From Mycobacterium sp. MFM001 (lineage in GTDB: Bacteria > Actinomycetota > Actinomycetes > Mycobacteriales > Mycobacteriaceae), in NCBI RefSeq assembly GCF_003402475.1, contig NZ_BFAB01000003.1, forward strand, positions 62,001 through 126,000: a stretch of DNA of 64,000 bases, read 5' to 3'. The notes under the pieces were generated by a model. The model was not told where the DNA came from. It worked only from the letters and a program-made list of their open reading frames with translations, and searched no databases. A program made the position numbers and the translations under genes. Below are positions 18,220 to 27,011 of this stretch, piece by piece (the stretch's first letter is position 1; every line of letters starts with the position of its first letter).

Positions 18220-18819
18220 TTACGGCGACGGCGCACCCGCGAGCGGCAACATCACGTCTTCGAGTACGCGCCGGACATAGACCCGGTCGATCGGCCGTCC
18301 CGTGATCACCCGCAGGACATTGAGACCCAGGGCGACGTCAGGTATCAGACTCAGGTCGCGGCCGGTCGGGATTTCCCCACGGGCCACCGCGCGGTCGAGC
18401 AGTGTCCGGATCGCATGCCGCGGCGGCGACAGCACAAGGTCGTCCATGGCAGCCGCCAGGACGGGATTGTGCATCGCTGCTGTCGCGACTCCGACAACGA
18501 CTTGGATTGTGCTGGAATTAGTTTCATTGAACTCGGGCATGGCGGCAATCACTGCCTCGATGTCGCCGCGCAGGCTGCCAGTGTCGGGCGGCTCGACGGG
18601 CCCGAGTCTCCGTCTCCAATGGGCGATCGCTTCGGCCACCACCACGGCCTTCGACGGCCAGCGGCGATAGATCGCGGCCTTGCCGACGCCGGCGCGAGAC
18701 GCGATGTCGTCCATGCTCAGCCGGTCGTAACCCTGTTCGGCCACCCCCGCCAGCGTCGCGTCGAGGATGGCCGCGTCAAGCGACCGATCGAGCCGCGCAG
18801 GACGCCTGCTGCGTGTCAC
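18220..18819 (-). CDS. TetR-family transcriptional regulator
   Basis: 199 residues from a GTG. The N-terminal HTH is clear: AILDATLAGVAEQGYDRLS, then MDDIASRAGVGKAAIYRRW at about residues 36-54. The C-terminal domain matches the TetR_C_11-like group with no hint of ligand. It sits upstream of the flavin monooxygenase in the same direction with a 78-base gap that contains a palindrome, so it probably represses that gene. A related half-palindrome stands before its own start. Confidence 0.9.
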   Translation of the reverse strand: MTRSRRPARLDRSLDAAILDATLAGVAEQGYDRLSMDDIASRAGVGKAAIYRRWPSKAVVVAEAIAHWRRRLGPVEPPDTGSLRGDIEAVIAAMPEFNETNSSTIQVVVGVATAAMHNPVLAAAMDDLVLSPPRHAIRTLLDRAVARGEIPTGRDLSLIPDVALGLNVLRVITGRPIDRVYVRRVLEDVMLPLAGAPSP

Positions 18820-18844
18820 CTTGCCGCCCCCCGTCCCAGCCGAT

Positions 18845-18859
18845 ACGGATCAGTTCCGT
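18845..18859. promoter_or_regulatory. Second copy of the CGGA/TCCG operator
   Basis: Inverted repeat ACGGA (18845-18849) and TCCGT (18855-18859), 26 bases before the TetR start. It shares TCAGTTCCG with one strand of the site at 18160-18177. It would allow autoregulation. It also lies only about ten bases beyond the end of glpD. Confidence 0.5.
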
Positions 18860-18867
18860 TCAGGGTA

Positions 18868-20400
18868 TCAGCCGAAACGGCCCAAAAACTCCTCCGCCAC
18901 ACCCAGGACCCGATCGCGGTCGGCGGGCACCAGTCCGATGCGGGTTCGGCGGTCGAGGATGTCGCCGGCGTCCAGCGCGCCCTCATAAGTGATCGCGTAT
19001 TCGAATTCCGCACGGGTGACGTCGATGCCGTCGCCGACCGGGTCGGTGGGCCGTTCGCAGGTGGCGGCCGCGACGACGTTCGCTGCTTCCGCTCCATAGC
19101 GGGCGATCAGCGACTCGGGCAGGTCGGTGGTCAGCGCGACGTCCGAGCCGGGATTTTTCAAAGCCCCGAGCAGCGGCAGGTCGTGGGTCCGGCAAGCGCC
19201 CGCCGTCAGTCCGCGTAACTCGACTGCGTGGTCCAGGACGTCTTGGGCCATGCGCCGGTATTCGGTGAGTTTGCCGCCGATGACGCTGACCACGCCGGAG
19301 TCTGACTCGACGATCGCATGGTCGCGCGAGACGTCGGCTGTCCGGCCTTCACCGGTGTCGATCAGCGGCCGCAGCCCGGCGTAGGTACCGATGACATCAG
19401 AGTCGTCGAGCGTGATTTCCAACGCGGTGTTGACTGTTTTCAGCAGAAAGCTGACCTCGTCCGAACTTGGTTGTGGCACATCGGGAATCTCACCGGGGGC
19501 ATCTTCGTCGGTCAGGCCGAGATAGACGCGGCCCAGCTGCTCGGGCATGGCGAAGATAAAGCGATTGAGCTCGCCGGGTATCGGAATGGTCAGCGCCGCA
19601 GTGGGATTGCCGAACGTCTCGGCGTCAAAGACCAGATGTGTTCCGCGGCTGGGCCGTAACTTCAATGCCGGGTCGATCTCGCCGGCCCACACCCCGGTGG
19701 CGTTGATGACGGCGCGGGCCGTCACGTCGAACGATTCGCCGCTGCGCTGGTCGGTCAGCCGTACCGAGGTGCCGGTGGCCTCCGATGCGGCCACGTAGGT
19801 CAGGATGCGGGCGCCGTGCTGGGCGGCGGTGCGTGCGACGGCCACGACCAACCGGGCGTCGTCGATCAGCTGCCCGTCGTAGGCGAGCAGTCCGCCGTCG
19901 AGGCCGTCGCGCCGCACTGCCGCGCCCATCTCGATGACGCGCTGCGCCGAGATGCGCCGCGACCGGGGCAACACCGACGACGGCGTGCCCGCGGCCTTGC
20001 GCAGCACGTCGCCGGCCAAGAACCCGGCACGTACCAAAGCCCGCTCGGCGCGGCCCATCGACGGCAGTAACGGGACCAGCTGGGGCATCGCACGCACCAG
20101 ATGAGGAGCGTTGCGGGTCATCAGGATTCCGCGCTCGACGGCGCTGCGCCGGGCGATGCCGACATTGCCGGTGGCCAGGTAGCGCAGGCCGCCGTGCACC
20201 AACTTGGAGCTCCACCGGCTGGTGCCGAATGCCAGATCGTGCTTTTCCACCAGTGCCACCGACAGCCCGCGGGAGGCCGCGTCCAGCGCGACGCCGACTC
20301 CGGTGATGCCGCCACCGATGACGAGCAGATCCAGCGGCGCGCCGTCGGCCAGGGCGGTCAGGTCCGCGGTGCGCCGCGCCGCGTTGAGTGCAGTCGACAT
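18868..20400 (-). CDS. glpD: Glycerol-3-phosphate dehydrogenase, FAD-dependent
   Basis: 510 residues. GlpD oxidises sn-glycerol-3-phosphate to dihydroxyacetone phosphate at the membrane and passes electrons to quinone. LLVIGGGITGVGVALDAA is the FAD-binding Rossmann motif (about residues 25-42), followed by the family signature GTSRWSSKLVHGGLRYL. A GTHLVFD segment near 240 and YAGLRPL near 348 belong to the catalytic core. The C-terminal DAO_C domain is present. It corresponds to Rv2249c (glpD1) by position. The ATG overlaps the TetR stop by one base (TGATG), so it is cotranscribed with and coupled to that regulator. Confidence 0.94.
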   Translation of the reverse strand: MSTALNAARRTADLTALADGAPLDLLVIGGGITGVGVALDAASRGLSVALVEKHDLAFGTSRWSSKLVHGGLRYLATGNVGIARRSAVERGILMTRNAPHLVRAMPQLVPLLPSMGRAERALVRAGFLAGDVLRKAAGTPSSVLPRSRRISAQRVIEMGAAVRRDGLDGGLLAYDGQLIDDARLVVAVARTAAQHGARILTYVAASEATGTSVRLTDQRSGESFDVTARAVINATGVWAGEIDPALKLRPSRGTHLVFDAETFGNPTAALTIPIPGELNRFIFAMPEQLGRVYLGLTDEDAPGEIPDVPQPSSDEVSFLLKTVNTALEITLDDSDVIGTYAGLRPLIDTGEGRTADVSRDHAIVESDSGVVSVIGGKLTEYRRMAQDVLDHAVELRGLTAGACRTHDLPLLGALKNPGSDVALTTDLPESLIARYGAEAANVVAAATCERPTDPVGDGIDVTRAEFEYAITYEGALDAGDILDRRTRIGLVPADRDRVLGVAEEFLGRFG

Positions 20401-20963
20401 CAGGACAGGTATCCGTTCAGGGCGTGGGTCAGCTCGGCGGCCAGCGCCTCGGCGTCCAGGATCGGCTCGACGATCTGGGCGGACTGGATCGTGGACTGGG
20501 TGATCAGCAGCACCATCGCGGCCAGCCGGCGCGGATCGCCGGGCCGGACGCTGCCGTCGCGTTGGGCGGCGCGCAGGTTGTCGGCGAGGCCGTCGATCAA
20601 GAGGCGTTGGCTGGTGCCGAGCCGCTGGGTGATGTAGACCATCGCCAGCTCCGAGCGCAGCACGGCCATCACCAGCTCGTCGCGGCGCAGCCGTTCGGCG
20701 ACCGCCACCACCCGCTCGACCAGCGCCTCGCGGCCCTCGCCGCGGGCCGGCACGTCGCGCGCCGCGCCGGTGATGTGCCTGGTCAGCAGGTCGGCCAGGA
20801 TCGAGCGGGTGTCGGGCCAGCGGCGGTACACGGTCGGGCGGCTGACGCCGGCGCGGCGCGCGATCTCGGCCAGCGCCACCCGCTCCACCCCGAAATCGCG
20901 CACACAGCTCGCGGCGGCCGCCAGGATCCGGTCATCCACCGCTGCGTTACTGATTGACAGCAT
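20400..20963 (-). CDS. TetR-family regulator upstream of glpD
   Basis: 187 residues from the ATG at 20963. HTH region: RILAAAASCVRDFGVERVA then LAEIARRAGVSRPTVYRRW, about residues 26-44. The position matches Rv2250c. The gene forms a coupled pair with glpD and is divergent from the FAD oxidase across only 17 bases. The longer frame to 21005 would overlap the divergent gene and is rejected. A role in controlling glycerol or glycerolipid oxidation is a reasonable inference from its neighbours. Confidence 0.88.
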   Translation of the reverse strand: MLSISNAAVDDRILAAAASCVRDFGVERVALAEIARRAGVSRPTVYRRWPDTRSILADLLTRHITGAARDVPARGEGREALVERVVAVAERLRRDELVMAVLRSELAMVYITQRLGTSQRLLIDGLADNLRAAQRDGSVRPGDPRRLAAMVLLITQSTIQSAQIVEPILDAEALAAELTHALNGYLS

Positions 20964-20980
20964 GTGTAATACTGTAACGC
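20964..20980. promoter_or_regulatory. 17-base divergent promoter/operator, probably leaderless both ways
   Basis: The gap between two divergent ATG codons is GTGTAATACTGTAACGC. A -10-like TAATAC (20967-20972) on the plus strand ends about nine bases before the ATG at 20981. On the minus strand TACAGT or AGTATT stands at a similar distance from the ATG at 20963. There is no room for ribosome sites, so both mRNAs are likely leaderless. Near-symmetric TAATAC/GTAAC halves would let the TetR cover both promoters. Confidence 0.55.
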
Positions 20981-22576
20981 ATGCCTGACCCGTTGCTGCC
21001 GCCAATGAAATGGAATGCCTGGGGCGATCCCGCCGCGGCCAAGCCCCTATCCGAAGGAATCCGGTCGCTGCTCGAGCAGGCTCTCGGCGTCACCAATGCG
21101 CCCGTGGCCGAACTCGAACCCGACCAGGTGCAGCTGCGCCCGTCGGCGCTGGCCGAGTCCGACCGCGACGCGCTGGCCGCGATCACCTATTGCGTCACCG
21201 ACGATCGCCACCGGTTGCTGCACGCCGGCGGCAAGTCGACGCTGGATCTGTTGCGCCGCAAGGATTCCGGTGTACAGGATGCCCCCGACGCGGTGCTGCT
21301 GCCTGGTTCTGAGGACGAGGTCACGGCAATCCTGGGGTACTGCGCGCAACACGGTATCGCCGTCGTGCCGTTCGGCGGCGGCACCAGCGTGGTCGGCGGA
21401 CTCGACCCGATCCGCGGCTCCTTCAAAGCTGTTGTGTCACTGGATCTCCGGCGCTTCGACCAGCTGCTCGCTCTCGACGAAATCTCCGGCGAGGCCGAGT
21501 TCGGCGCCGGCGTCACCGGCCCGCAGGCCGAGCACCTGCTCGCCGAACACGGGTTCTCGCTCGGGCATTTCCCCCAGAGCTTCGAGTTCGCCAGCCTCGG
21601 CGGGTTCGCCGCCACCCGCTCGTCGGGCCAGGACTCGGCCGGATACGGCCGGTTCGACGACATGATTCGCGGTCTGCGCGCGATCACGCCGGCGGGCGTA
21701 TTGGATCTGGGTCGGGCCCCGGCGTCGGCGGCCGGCCCCGATCTGCGCCAGCTGCTGATCGGCTCGGAGGGTGTCTTCGGCGTCATCACCCGGGTGCGGG
21801 TGCGGGTTCATCCGGTGCCCGAAGCCACCAGCTACGAGGCGTGGTCATTCCCCGACTTCGCCACTGGCACCGCCGCATTGCGCGCCGTCACGCAGACCGG
21901 CACCGGCCCGACCGTCATCAGGCTTTCCGACGAGGCAGAGACCGGCGTGAACCTCGCCACCACCGAGGCCATCGGCGAGCAACAAATCACCGGCGGCTGT
22001 TTGGCGATCACCGTGTTCGAGGGCACGGCCGAGCATGCCGAGAGCCGGCACGCCGAAACGCGGGCGGTACTCCAAGCGAACGGCGGCACATCCCTAGACG
22101 AAGCTCCCGCACGCGCCTGGGAGAAGGGCCGTTTTTCCGCGCCGTACCTCCGGGATTCGCTGCTGGCCGCGGGCGCGCTCTGCGAGACACTCGAAACGGC
22201 CACCACCTGGTCGAATATCGCGGTGCTCAAGGCAGCGGTCACCGATGCGCTGACGACTGAGCTGGCCGAATCCGGCACGCCCGCGTTGGTGTTGTGCCAC
22301 ATTTCGCATGTGTATGCCACCGGCGCGTCGTTGTACTTCACTGTGGTCGCCGGCCAACGCGGAAATCCGATCGAGCAGTGGCGCAAGGCCAAGGCCGCCG
22401 CGTCGGATGCGATCATGGCCGCCGGCGGGACGATTACGCATCACCACGCGGTGGGCGCGGACCACCGGCCGTGGATGCGCGACGAGGTAGGCGAATTGGG
22501 AGTTCGGATCCTGCAGGCGGTCAAGTCGACGCTGGATCCCGCCGGAATCCTCAACCCGGGCAAGCTCATTCCGTGA
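20981..22576 (+). CDS. FAD-linked oxidase, alkyl-DHAP-synthase-like
   Basis: 531 residues. The protein has the VAO/PCMH FAD-binding domain: VLLPGSEDEVTAIL then VVPFGGGTSVVGGL at about residues 125-140, and the later GGFAATRSSGQDSAGYG motif. The C-terminal FAD_oxidase_C domain ends with STLDPAGILNPGKLIP, typical of the D-lactate dehydrogenase/alkylglycerone-phosphate-synthase group. The opening PMKWNAWGDP matches alkyldihydroxyacetonephosphate-synthase-like proteins, and position matches Rv2251. With glpD (making DHAP) on one side and a lipid kinase on the other, a glycerolipid role is plausible but unproven. The stop overlaps the next gene (GTGA). Confidence 0.88.
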   Translation: MPDPLLPPMKWNAWGDPAAAKPLSEGIRSLLEQALGVTNAPVAELEPDQVQLRPSALAESDRDALAAITYCVTDDRHRLLHAGGKSTLDLLRRKDSGVQDAPDAVLLPGSEDEVTAILGYCAQHGIAVVPFGGGTSVVGGLDPIRGSFKAVVSLDLRRFDQLLALDEISGEAEFGAGVTGPQAEHLLAEHGFSLGHFPQSFEFASLGGFAATRSSGQDSAGYGRFDDMIRGLRAITPAGVLDLGRAPASAAGPDLRQLLIGSEGVFGVITRVRVRVHPVPEATSYEAWSFPDFATGTAALRAVTQTGTGPTVIRLSDEAETGVNLATTEAIGEQQITGGCLAITVFEGTAEHAESRHAETRAVLQANGGTSLDEAPARAWEKGRFSAPYLRDSLLAAGALCETLETATTWSNIAVLKAAVTDALTTELAESGTPALVLCHISHVYATGASLYFTVVAGQRGNPIEQWRKAKAAASDAIMAAGGTITHHHAVGADHRPWMRDEVGELGVRILQAVKSTLDPAGILNPGKLIP

Positions 22577-23496
22577 CCCAGCGCCAGATCGCCCACGCGA
22601 CACTGCTCACCAATCCGGCCTCGGGGCACGGCAATGCGCCGCACGCCGCCGAACAAGCGATCGCCCGACTGCAGCAGCGTGGCATCGACGTCGTCGAGAT
22701 CGTCGGCACCGACGCCGACCACGCACGCCGGCTGCTGCGCGACGCGGTGGAGCGCGGCACCGATGCAGTGGTGGTCGCCGGCGGCGACGGCGTGATTGCC
22801 GACGCGCTGCAAGTCTTGGCGTGCACCGACATTCCGCTGGGAATCATCCCGGCCGGCACCGGAAACGACCACGCCCGCGAATTCCGGCTACCCACCAACG
22901 ATCCCGGCAAGGCCGCTGACGTCGTCGCCGACGGCTGGGCGGAAACCGTTGACCTGGGCCGGATTCGCGACCAAAGCGGCACCACGAAATGGTTCGGCAC
23001 CGTCGCCGCCGCCGGATTCGATTCACTGGTCACCGATCGGGCCAACCGGATGCGCTGGCCGCGCGGGCGGATGCGCTACAACCTGGCGATGCTCGCCGAG
23101 CTGTCTCAGTTGCGGCTCTTGCCGTTTCGGCTGGTGCTCGACGGACGCGAGGAGATCGTCACCGACCTCACCCTGGCCGCGTTCGGCAACACCCGCAGTT
23201 ACGGCGGCGGAATGCGGATCTGCCCCAACGCCGATCACGCCGACGGCCAACTCGACATCACCATGGTGCATTCCGCGTCACGCCTGCGGCTGATCCGGTT
23301 GTTCCCGACGGTGTACAAGGGCACTCATGTCGAGCTCGACGCCGTAACCACCAAGCGGGCAACGTCGGTCGAGGTCGAGTCGCCGGGAATCAACGCCTAC
23401 GCCGACGGCGAATTCGCCTGCCCGCTGCCCGCCGAGATCTCGGCTGTGGCCGGAGCGCTGAAAATCCTTAGCCCGGCGACGATGCAGAGCGCGTAG
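22573..23496 (+). CDS. Diacylglycerol-kinase-type lipid kinase
   Basis: 307 residues from the GTG at 22573, which overlaps the previous stop by four bases. Family signatures: LTNPASGHGNA at residues 11-21, the nucleotide-binding VVAGGDGVIADAL near 70, and IPAGTGNDHARE near 92. The length and position match Rv2252, reported as a diacylglycerol kinase involved in phosphatidylinositol mannoside synthesis (from memory). It phosphorylates a diacylglycerol-like lipid with ATP at the membrane face. Coupling to the FAD oxidase suggests a joint lipid pathway. A longer frame back to 22294 is only an overlap within the upstream gene. Confidence 0.9.
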   Translation: MTQRQIAHATLLTNPASGHGNAPHAAEQAIARLQQRGIDVVEIVGTDADHARRLLRDAVERGTDAVVVAGGDGVIADALQVLACTDIPLGIIPAGTGNDHAREFRLPTNDPGKAADVVADGWAETVDLGRIRDQSGTTKWFGTVAAAGFDSLVTDRANRMRWPRGRMRYNLAMLAELSQLRLLPFRLVLDGREEIVTDLTLAAFGNTRSYGGGMRICPNADHADGQLDITMVHSASRLRLIRLFPTVYKGTHVELDAVTTKRATSVEVESPGINAYADGEFACPLPAEISAVAGALKILSPATMQSA

Positions 23497-23526
23497 CGCG
23501 ATGAGGAGGAGCCGGGCAAATCAAAC

Positions 23527-24039
23527 TCAGCCCACGCCCCGGCTGAGCCAGGACACCTCGGCGCCGTCGCCGCCGTCGCGGTAGATCTCGAGCGCCTCGT
23601 CCCACGCCGTGCCCAGCGCCGAGTCCAGCTCGGCGGCCAGCGCGTCGGCGCCGTCGGCCATCATGGCCCGCAGCCGCATCTCCCCGACCATGATGTCGCC
23701 GTTGGCGCTCATCGTCCCGCTCCACAGTCCCAGCTGCGGGGTGTGGCTGAACCGCTGACCGTCGACACCGGGGCTGGGGTCCTCGGTGACCTCGAAGCGC
23801 AGCACCGACCACGAGCGCAACGCGTTGGCCAACCGCGCGCCGGTGCCGACGGGCCCGACCCAGTTGGTGACCGCGCGCAGCTGCCCGGGCATCGCCGGCT
23901 GCGGAGTCCACTTCAGGTTCGCCTTGGCATTGAGGGTCGACGACAGCGCCCACTCGACATGCGGGCACACCGCGGCGGGCGACGCGTGGATGTAGACCAC
24001 GCCGGTCGTCGCGTCGGCGAACTGGTTCGACGCACGCAT
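23527..24039 (-). CDS. DUF3145 family protein
   Basis: 170 residues from the ATG at 24039, which has AAGGAG six bases upstream. Strongly conserved actinobacterial protein of unknown function, corresponding by position to Rv2256c. The sequence begins ASNQFADATTGVVYIHASP and includes CPHVEWALSSTL, a Trp-rich VTNWVGPVGTG stretch and an acidic C-terminal half. No catalytic motif is seen. The family appears constitutive in mycobacteria. It is convergent with the lipid kinase gene across 30 bases. Confidence 0.9.
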   Translation of the reverse strand: MRASNQFADATTGVVYIHASPAAVCPHVEWALSSTLNAKANLKWTPQPAMPGQLRAVTNWVGPVGTGARLANALRSWSVLRFEVTEDPSPGVDGQRFSHTPQLGLWSGTMSANGDIMVGEMRLRAMMADGADALAAELDSALGTAWDEALEIYRDGGDGAEVSWLSRGVG

Positions 24040-24151
24040 CTGCTGCTCCTTCGGCTCCACGAGGGACGTCTTCCCCAACGACCTGGTGAACCCGACGAGC
24101 AGTATTCGTGTGTCTTGCGTGTCTATTGTGCCTTGTGAGACCCCTGTTGCG

Positions 24152-24976
24152 CTAGTCTGCGCGGTGTTCTGATATCACGGCGTCGGACAGCGCCGGCCAA
24201 ACCGGCAGCGACCACTCCCCGAAATCGCGGTCGGTGAGCACCACAAGCGCCAGCTCGGCCTCCGGATCAGCCCAGATGAAGGTGCCCGATTGCCCGAAAT
24301 GGCCGTAGGTTCGCGACGAGTTTGCCGCCCCCGTCCAGTGCGGTGACTTGGAACCTTTGATCTCGAATCCCAGCCCCCAGTCGTTGGGCCGCTGCACGCC
24401 GTAGCCGGGCAGCACGCCGTCCAGGCCGGGGAACTGCACGGCGGTCGCCTCGGCGTGCATCGGCGCCGACACCGTCGTCGGGCGCAGCAGATCGACGGCG
24501 AACACGGCCAGATCGGCAACCGTCGACGTCACACCGAAGCCGGCGGCCTCCGCGCCGCCGTCGAGCCGGGTGGCGGCCATCCCCAGCGGCTCGAAGACCG
24601 CTTCGGTCAGGTACTGGGTGAACTCGATGCCGGATGCCTGTTCCACCGTCTCGGCCAACACCGTGAATCCCTGGTTGGAGTACATCCTGCGGGCGCCGGG
24701 CTTGGCCAAGATGTGGTCGGAGTGCATCGCCAGCCCCGAGGCGTGCGCGAGCAGGTGGCGAACCGTGGACCCGGGCGGGCCGGCCGGGGTGTCGAGTTCG
24801 ACGACCCCTTCTTCGACCGCGACCTGCACCGCACGCGCCACCAACGGCTTGGTCACCGACGCCAACACGAACGCGCGTCCGGTGTCGCCATGGTTGGCCA
24901 AAACGCCCGACGGCCCGACGACCGCCGCGGCGGCCGTCGCAACCGGCCAGTCGTCGAGCGCGTCGAGTGCAGGCAT
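24152..24976 (-). CDS. Serine hydrolase, class-C beta-lactamase/esterase family
   Basis: 274 residues from the ATG at 24976. The three active-site motifs of the penicillin-binding-protein-like family are present: SVTK (S-x-x-K, about residue 61) with the nucleophile serine, YSN (Y-x-N, about 118), and HFGQSG (H-x-G, about 243). No clear signal peptide follows this start, so it may be cytoplasmic; a longer frame reaches 25042 but the region is not signal-like either. Possible activities are esterase, D-aminopeptidase or transpeptidase-like; the substrate is unknown. By position it corresponds to Rv2257c. It is divergent from mscR across a large inverted repeat. Confidence 0.85.
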   Translation of the reverse strand: MPALDALDDWPVATAAAAVVGPSGVLANHGDTGRAFVLASVTKPLVARAVQVAVEEGVVELDTPAGPPGSTVRHLLAHASGLAMHSDHILAKPGARRMYSNQGFTVLAETVEQASGIEFTQYLTEAVFEPLGMAATRLDGGAEAAGFGVTSTVADLAVFAVDLLRPTTVSAPMHAEATAVQFPGLDGVLPGYGVQRPNDWGLGFEIKGSKSPHWTGAANSSRTYGHFGQSGTFIWADPEAELALVVLTDRDFGEWSLPVWPALSDAVISEHRAD

Positions 24977-25001
24977 CGCGCAGCAGCCTATCGAGGGCGC
25001 G

Positions 25002-25062
25002 GTTGACTCTGCGTCCACCATGCAGAAGTGCGAGTAGGTCACATGGTGACCGCAGAATCAAC
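25002..25062. repeat. 21-base imperfect inverted repeat between divergent genes
   Basis: Arm 25002-25022 and arm 25042-25062 match at 18 of 21 positions when one is reverse-complemented. The arms run from GTTGA through TCTGCG to ACCATG. The right arm contains CGCAGAATC, the same core as the repeat at 12181-12236. It sits in the 104-base gap between the serine hydrolase and mscR, so it may be an operator or a dispersed repeat. Confidence 0.6.
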
Positions 25063-25080
25063 GCCAGTAAGTTCAGAGCC

Positions 25081-26166
25081 ATGAGTCAGACAGTGCGCGG
25101 CGTGGTTTCACGGAAGAAGGGTGATCCGGTCGAGGTGGTCGACATCGTCATCCCCGACCCCGGCCCGGGTGAGGTGGTGGTCGACGTCATCGCGTGCGGG
25201 GTGTGCCACACCGACCTGACCTACCGCGAGGGCGGCATCACCGACGAGTATCCGTTCCTGCTCGGCCACGAAGCCGCGGGCACAGTCGAATCCGTCGGGC
25301 CGGGCGTGACCGCGGTGGCGCCGGGCGACTTCGTGATCCTCAACTGGCGCGCGGTGTGCGGCCAATGCCGCGCCTGCAAACGCGGCCGGCCGCACTTGTG
25401 CTTCGACACCTTCAACGCCGAGCAGAAGATGACGCTGACCGACGGCACCGAGCTGACGCCGGCGCTGGGCATCGGGGCTTTCGCCGACAAGACGTTGGTG
25501 CACCAAGGGCAAGCCACCTTGGTCGATCCGCAGGCCGACCCTGCAGTGGCCGGCCTGTTGGGCTGCGGGATGATGGCCGGCCTAGGCGCGGCGATCAACA
25601 CCGGCGGCGTCACCCGCGACGACACCGTCGCGGTGATCGGCTGCGGCGGTGTGGGTGACGCCGCGATCGCCGGGGCGGCCCTAGTCGGCGCGCGGCGCAT
25701 CATCGCCGTCGACACCGACGACACCAAGCTGGACTGGGCGCGCACGTTCGGCGCCACCCACACCGTCAACGCCCGCAACCAAGACGTCGTCAAAACCATT
25801 CAGGACCTCACCGACGGGTTCGGCGCCAACGTGGTGATCGACGCCGTCGGGCGACCGGAAACCTGGAAGCAGGCCTTCTATGCCCGTGATCTCGCGGGAA
25901 CCGTTGTGCTGGTGGGGGTTCCGACGCCGGACATGCAACTCGAGATGCCGCTGCTGGACTTCTTCAGCCACGGCGGGGCGCTCAAGTCGTCGTGGTACGG
26001 CGACTGCCTGCCCGAGCGCGACTTCCCCACCCTGATCGACCTGTATCTACAAGGCAGGTTGCCACTGGAGAAGTTCGTCTCCGAACGCATCGGCCTCGGC
26101 GACGTCGAGGAGGCGTTCCACAAGATGCACAGCGGCAAGGTGCTGCGCTCGGTGGTGATGCTGTGA
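25081..26166 (+). CDS. mscR: S-nitrosomycothiol reductase / mycothiol-dependent formaldehyde dehydrogenase
   Basis: 361 residues, the length of M. tuberculosis MscR (Rv2259). A zinc-dependent medium-chain dehydrogenase that oxidises S-hydroxymethylmycothiol (formaldehyde detoxification) and reduces S-nitrosomycothiol using NAD(H). Catalytic zinc ligands: Cys in [10 protein letters not shown] and GHEAAG. Structural zinc cysteines: [15 protein letters not shown] near residues 93-107. The coenzyme-binding motif is [12 protein letters not shown] near 187. I chose the ATG at 25081 (SQTVRGVV) over the open frame back to 24967. It overlaps the next gene by four bases (GTGA), as in other mycobacteria. 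Confidence 0.95.
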   Translation: MSQTVRGVVSRKKGDPVEVVDIVIPDPGPGEVVVDVIACGVCHTDLTYREGGITDEYPFLLGHEAAGTVESVGPGVTAVAPGDFVILNWRAVCGQCRACKRGRPHLCFDTFNAEQKMTLTDGTELTPALGIGAFADKTLVHQGQATLVDPQADPAVAGLLGCGMMAGLGAAINTGGVTRDDTVAVIGCGGVGDAAIAGAALVGARRIIAVDTDDTKLDWARTFGATHTVNARNQDVVKTIQDLTDGFGANVVIDAVGRPETWKQAFYARDLAGTVVLVGVPTPDMQLEMPLLDFFSHGGALKSSWYGDCLPERDFPTLIDLYLQGRLPLEKFVSERIGLGDVEEAFHKMHSGKVLRSVVML

Positions 26167-26780
26167 TACAGCGAGTGGTCACCCACGGCACCTTCGAACT
26201 CGACGGCGGCAGTTGGGAAGTCGACAACAACATCTGGATCGTCGGCGACGACTCCGACGTTGTGGTGTTCGACGCCGCGCACACTGCGGAGCCAATTGTC
26301 GAAGCCGTCCGCGGGCGCAATGTGGTGGCGGTGGTGTGCACCCACGGCCACAACGACCACGTGACCGTTGCGCCCGAGCTGGGTAAGACGCTCGACGCGC
26401 CGGTGCTGCTGCACCCCGGCGACGATGTGCTGTGGCGAATGACTCACCCGGACAAGGATTTTCGAACGGTTGCCGACGGGGATACCGTGCAAGTTGCCGG
26501 TACGGAGCTGCGCGCTCTGCACACTCCCGGCCACTCGCCGGGATCGGTGTGCTGGCATGCGCCTGAGCTGGGCGCGGTGTTCAGCGGCGACACGCTCTTC
26601 CAGGGCGGGCCGGGTGCGACCGGGCGCTCGTTCTCCGACTTTCCGACGATCCTGCAGTCGATCTCGGGCCGGCTCGGCACGCTGCCCGGTGACACCGTGG
26701 TGTATACCGGCCACGGCGATACCACCACCGTCGGCGACGAGATCGTGCACTACGACGAGTGGGTGGCCAGAGGGCACTGA
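26163..26780 (+). CDS. Metallo-beta-lactamase-fold hydrolase partner of MscR
   Basis: 205 residues from the GTG overlapping the mscR stop. Glyoxalase-II-like metal motif THGHNDH (H-x-H-x-D-H), downstream His in HTPGHSPGS and Asp in FSGDTLFQG, and a final His in TGHGD. This fold commonly hydrolyses thioesters or S-formyl thiols. Its tight coupling to mscR suggests it hydrolyses S-formylmycothiol or a related mycothiol ester, completing formaldehyde oxidation to formate; that role is inference. It corresponds to Rv2260 by position. Confidence 0.9.
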   Translation: MIQRVVTHGTFELDGGSWEVDNNIWIVGDDSDVVVFDAAHTAEPIVEAVRGRNVVAVVCTHGHNDHVTVAPELGKTLDAPVLLHPGDDVLWRMTHPDKDFRTVADGDTVQVAGTELRALHTPGHSPGSVCWHAPELGAVFSGDTLFQGGPGATGRSFSDFPTILQSISGRLGTLPGDTVVYTGHGDTTTVGDEIVHYDEWVARGH

Positions 26781-27011
26781 GCCCTTGGCGCGAGCATGCG
26801 CAGAATGTCACCCCTATCGGCGTGTCGGCGTACAAACGCACGGTCGCGCAGACGGGGGAGCCCAATTCGCGAGACAACCCGCGCAGCACTCATCCGCGCA
26901 GTTCGGCACGATTCGCCGCGGCCGCCGCGCCAACCAACCAAATGGTCCACGGGCGAAAACCCAGGCCGAGTATCTCTACCATGAAAGCCAGACATTCAAG
27001 GAGTGATACTC

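Noticed and set aside
24967..25080. In-frame upstream extension of mscR.
   Set aside because: It would run through the inverted repeat and the divergent promoter; the ATG at 25081 gives the expected 361-residue protein.
26781..27011. Possible small gene in the 231-base gap before the SDR.
   Set aside because: The small frames there have no start signal and biased composition; only a CGCAGAAT repeat fragment is visible.
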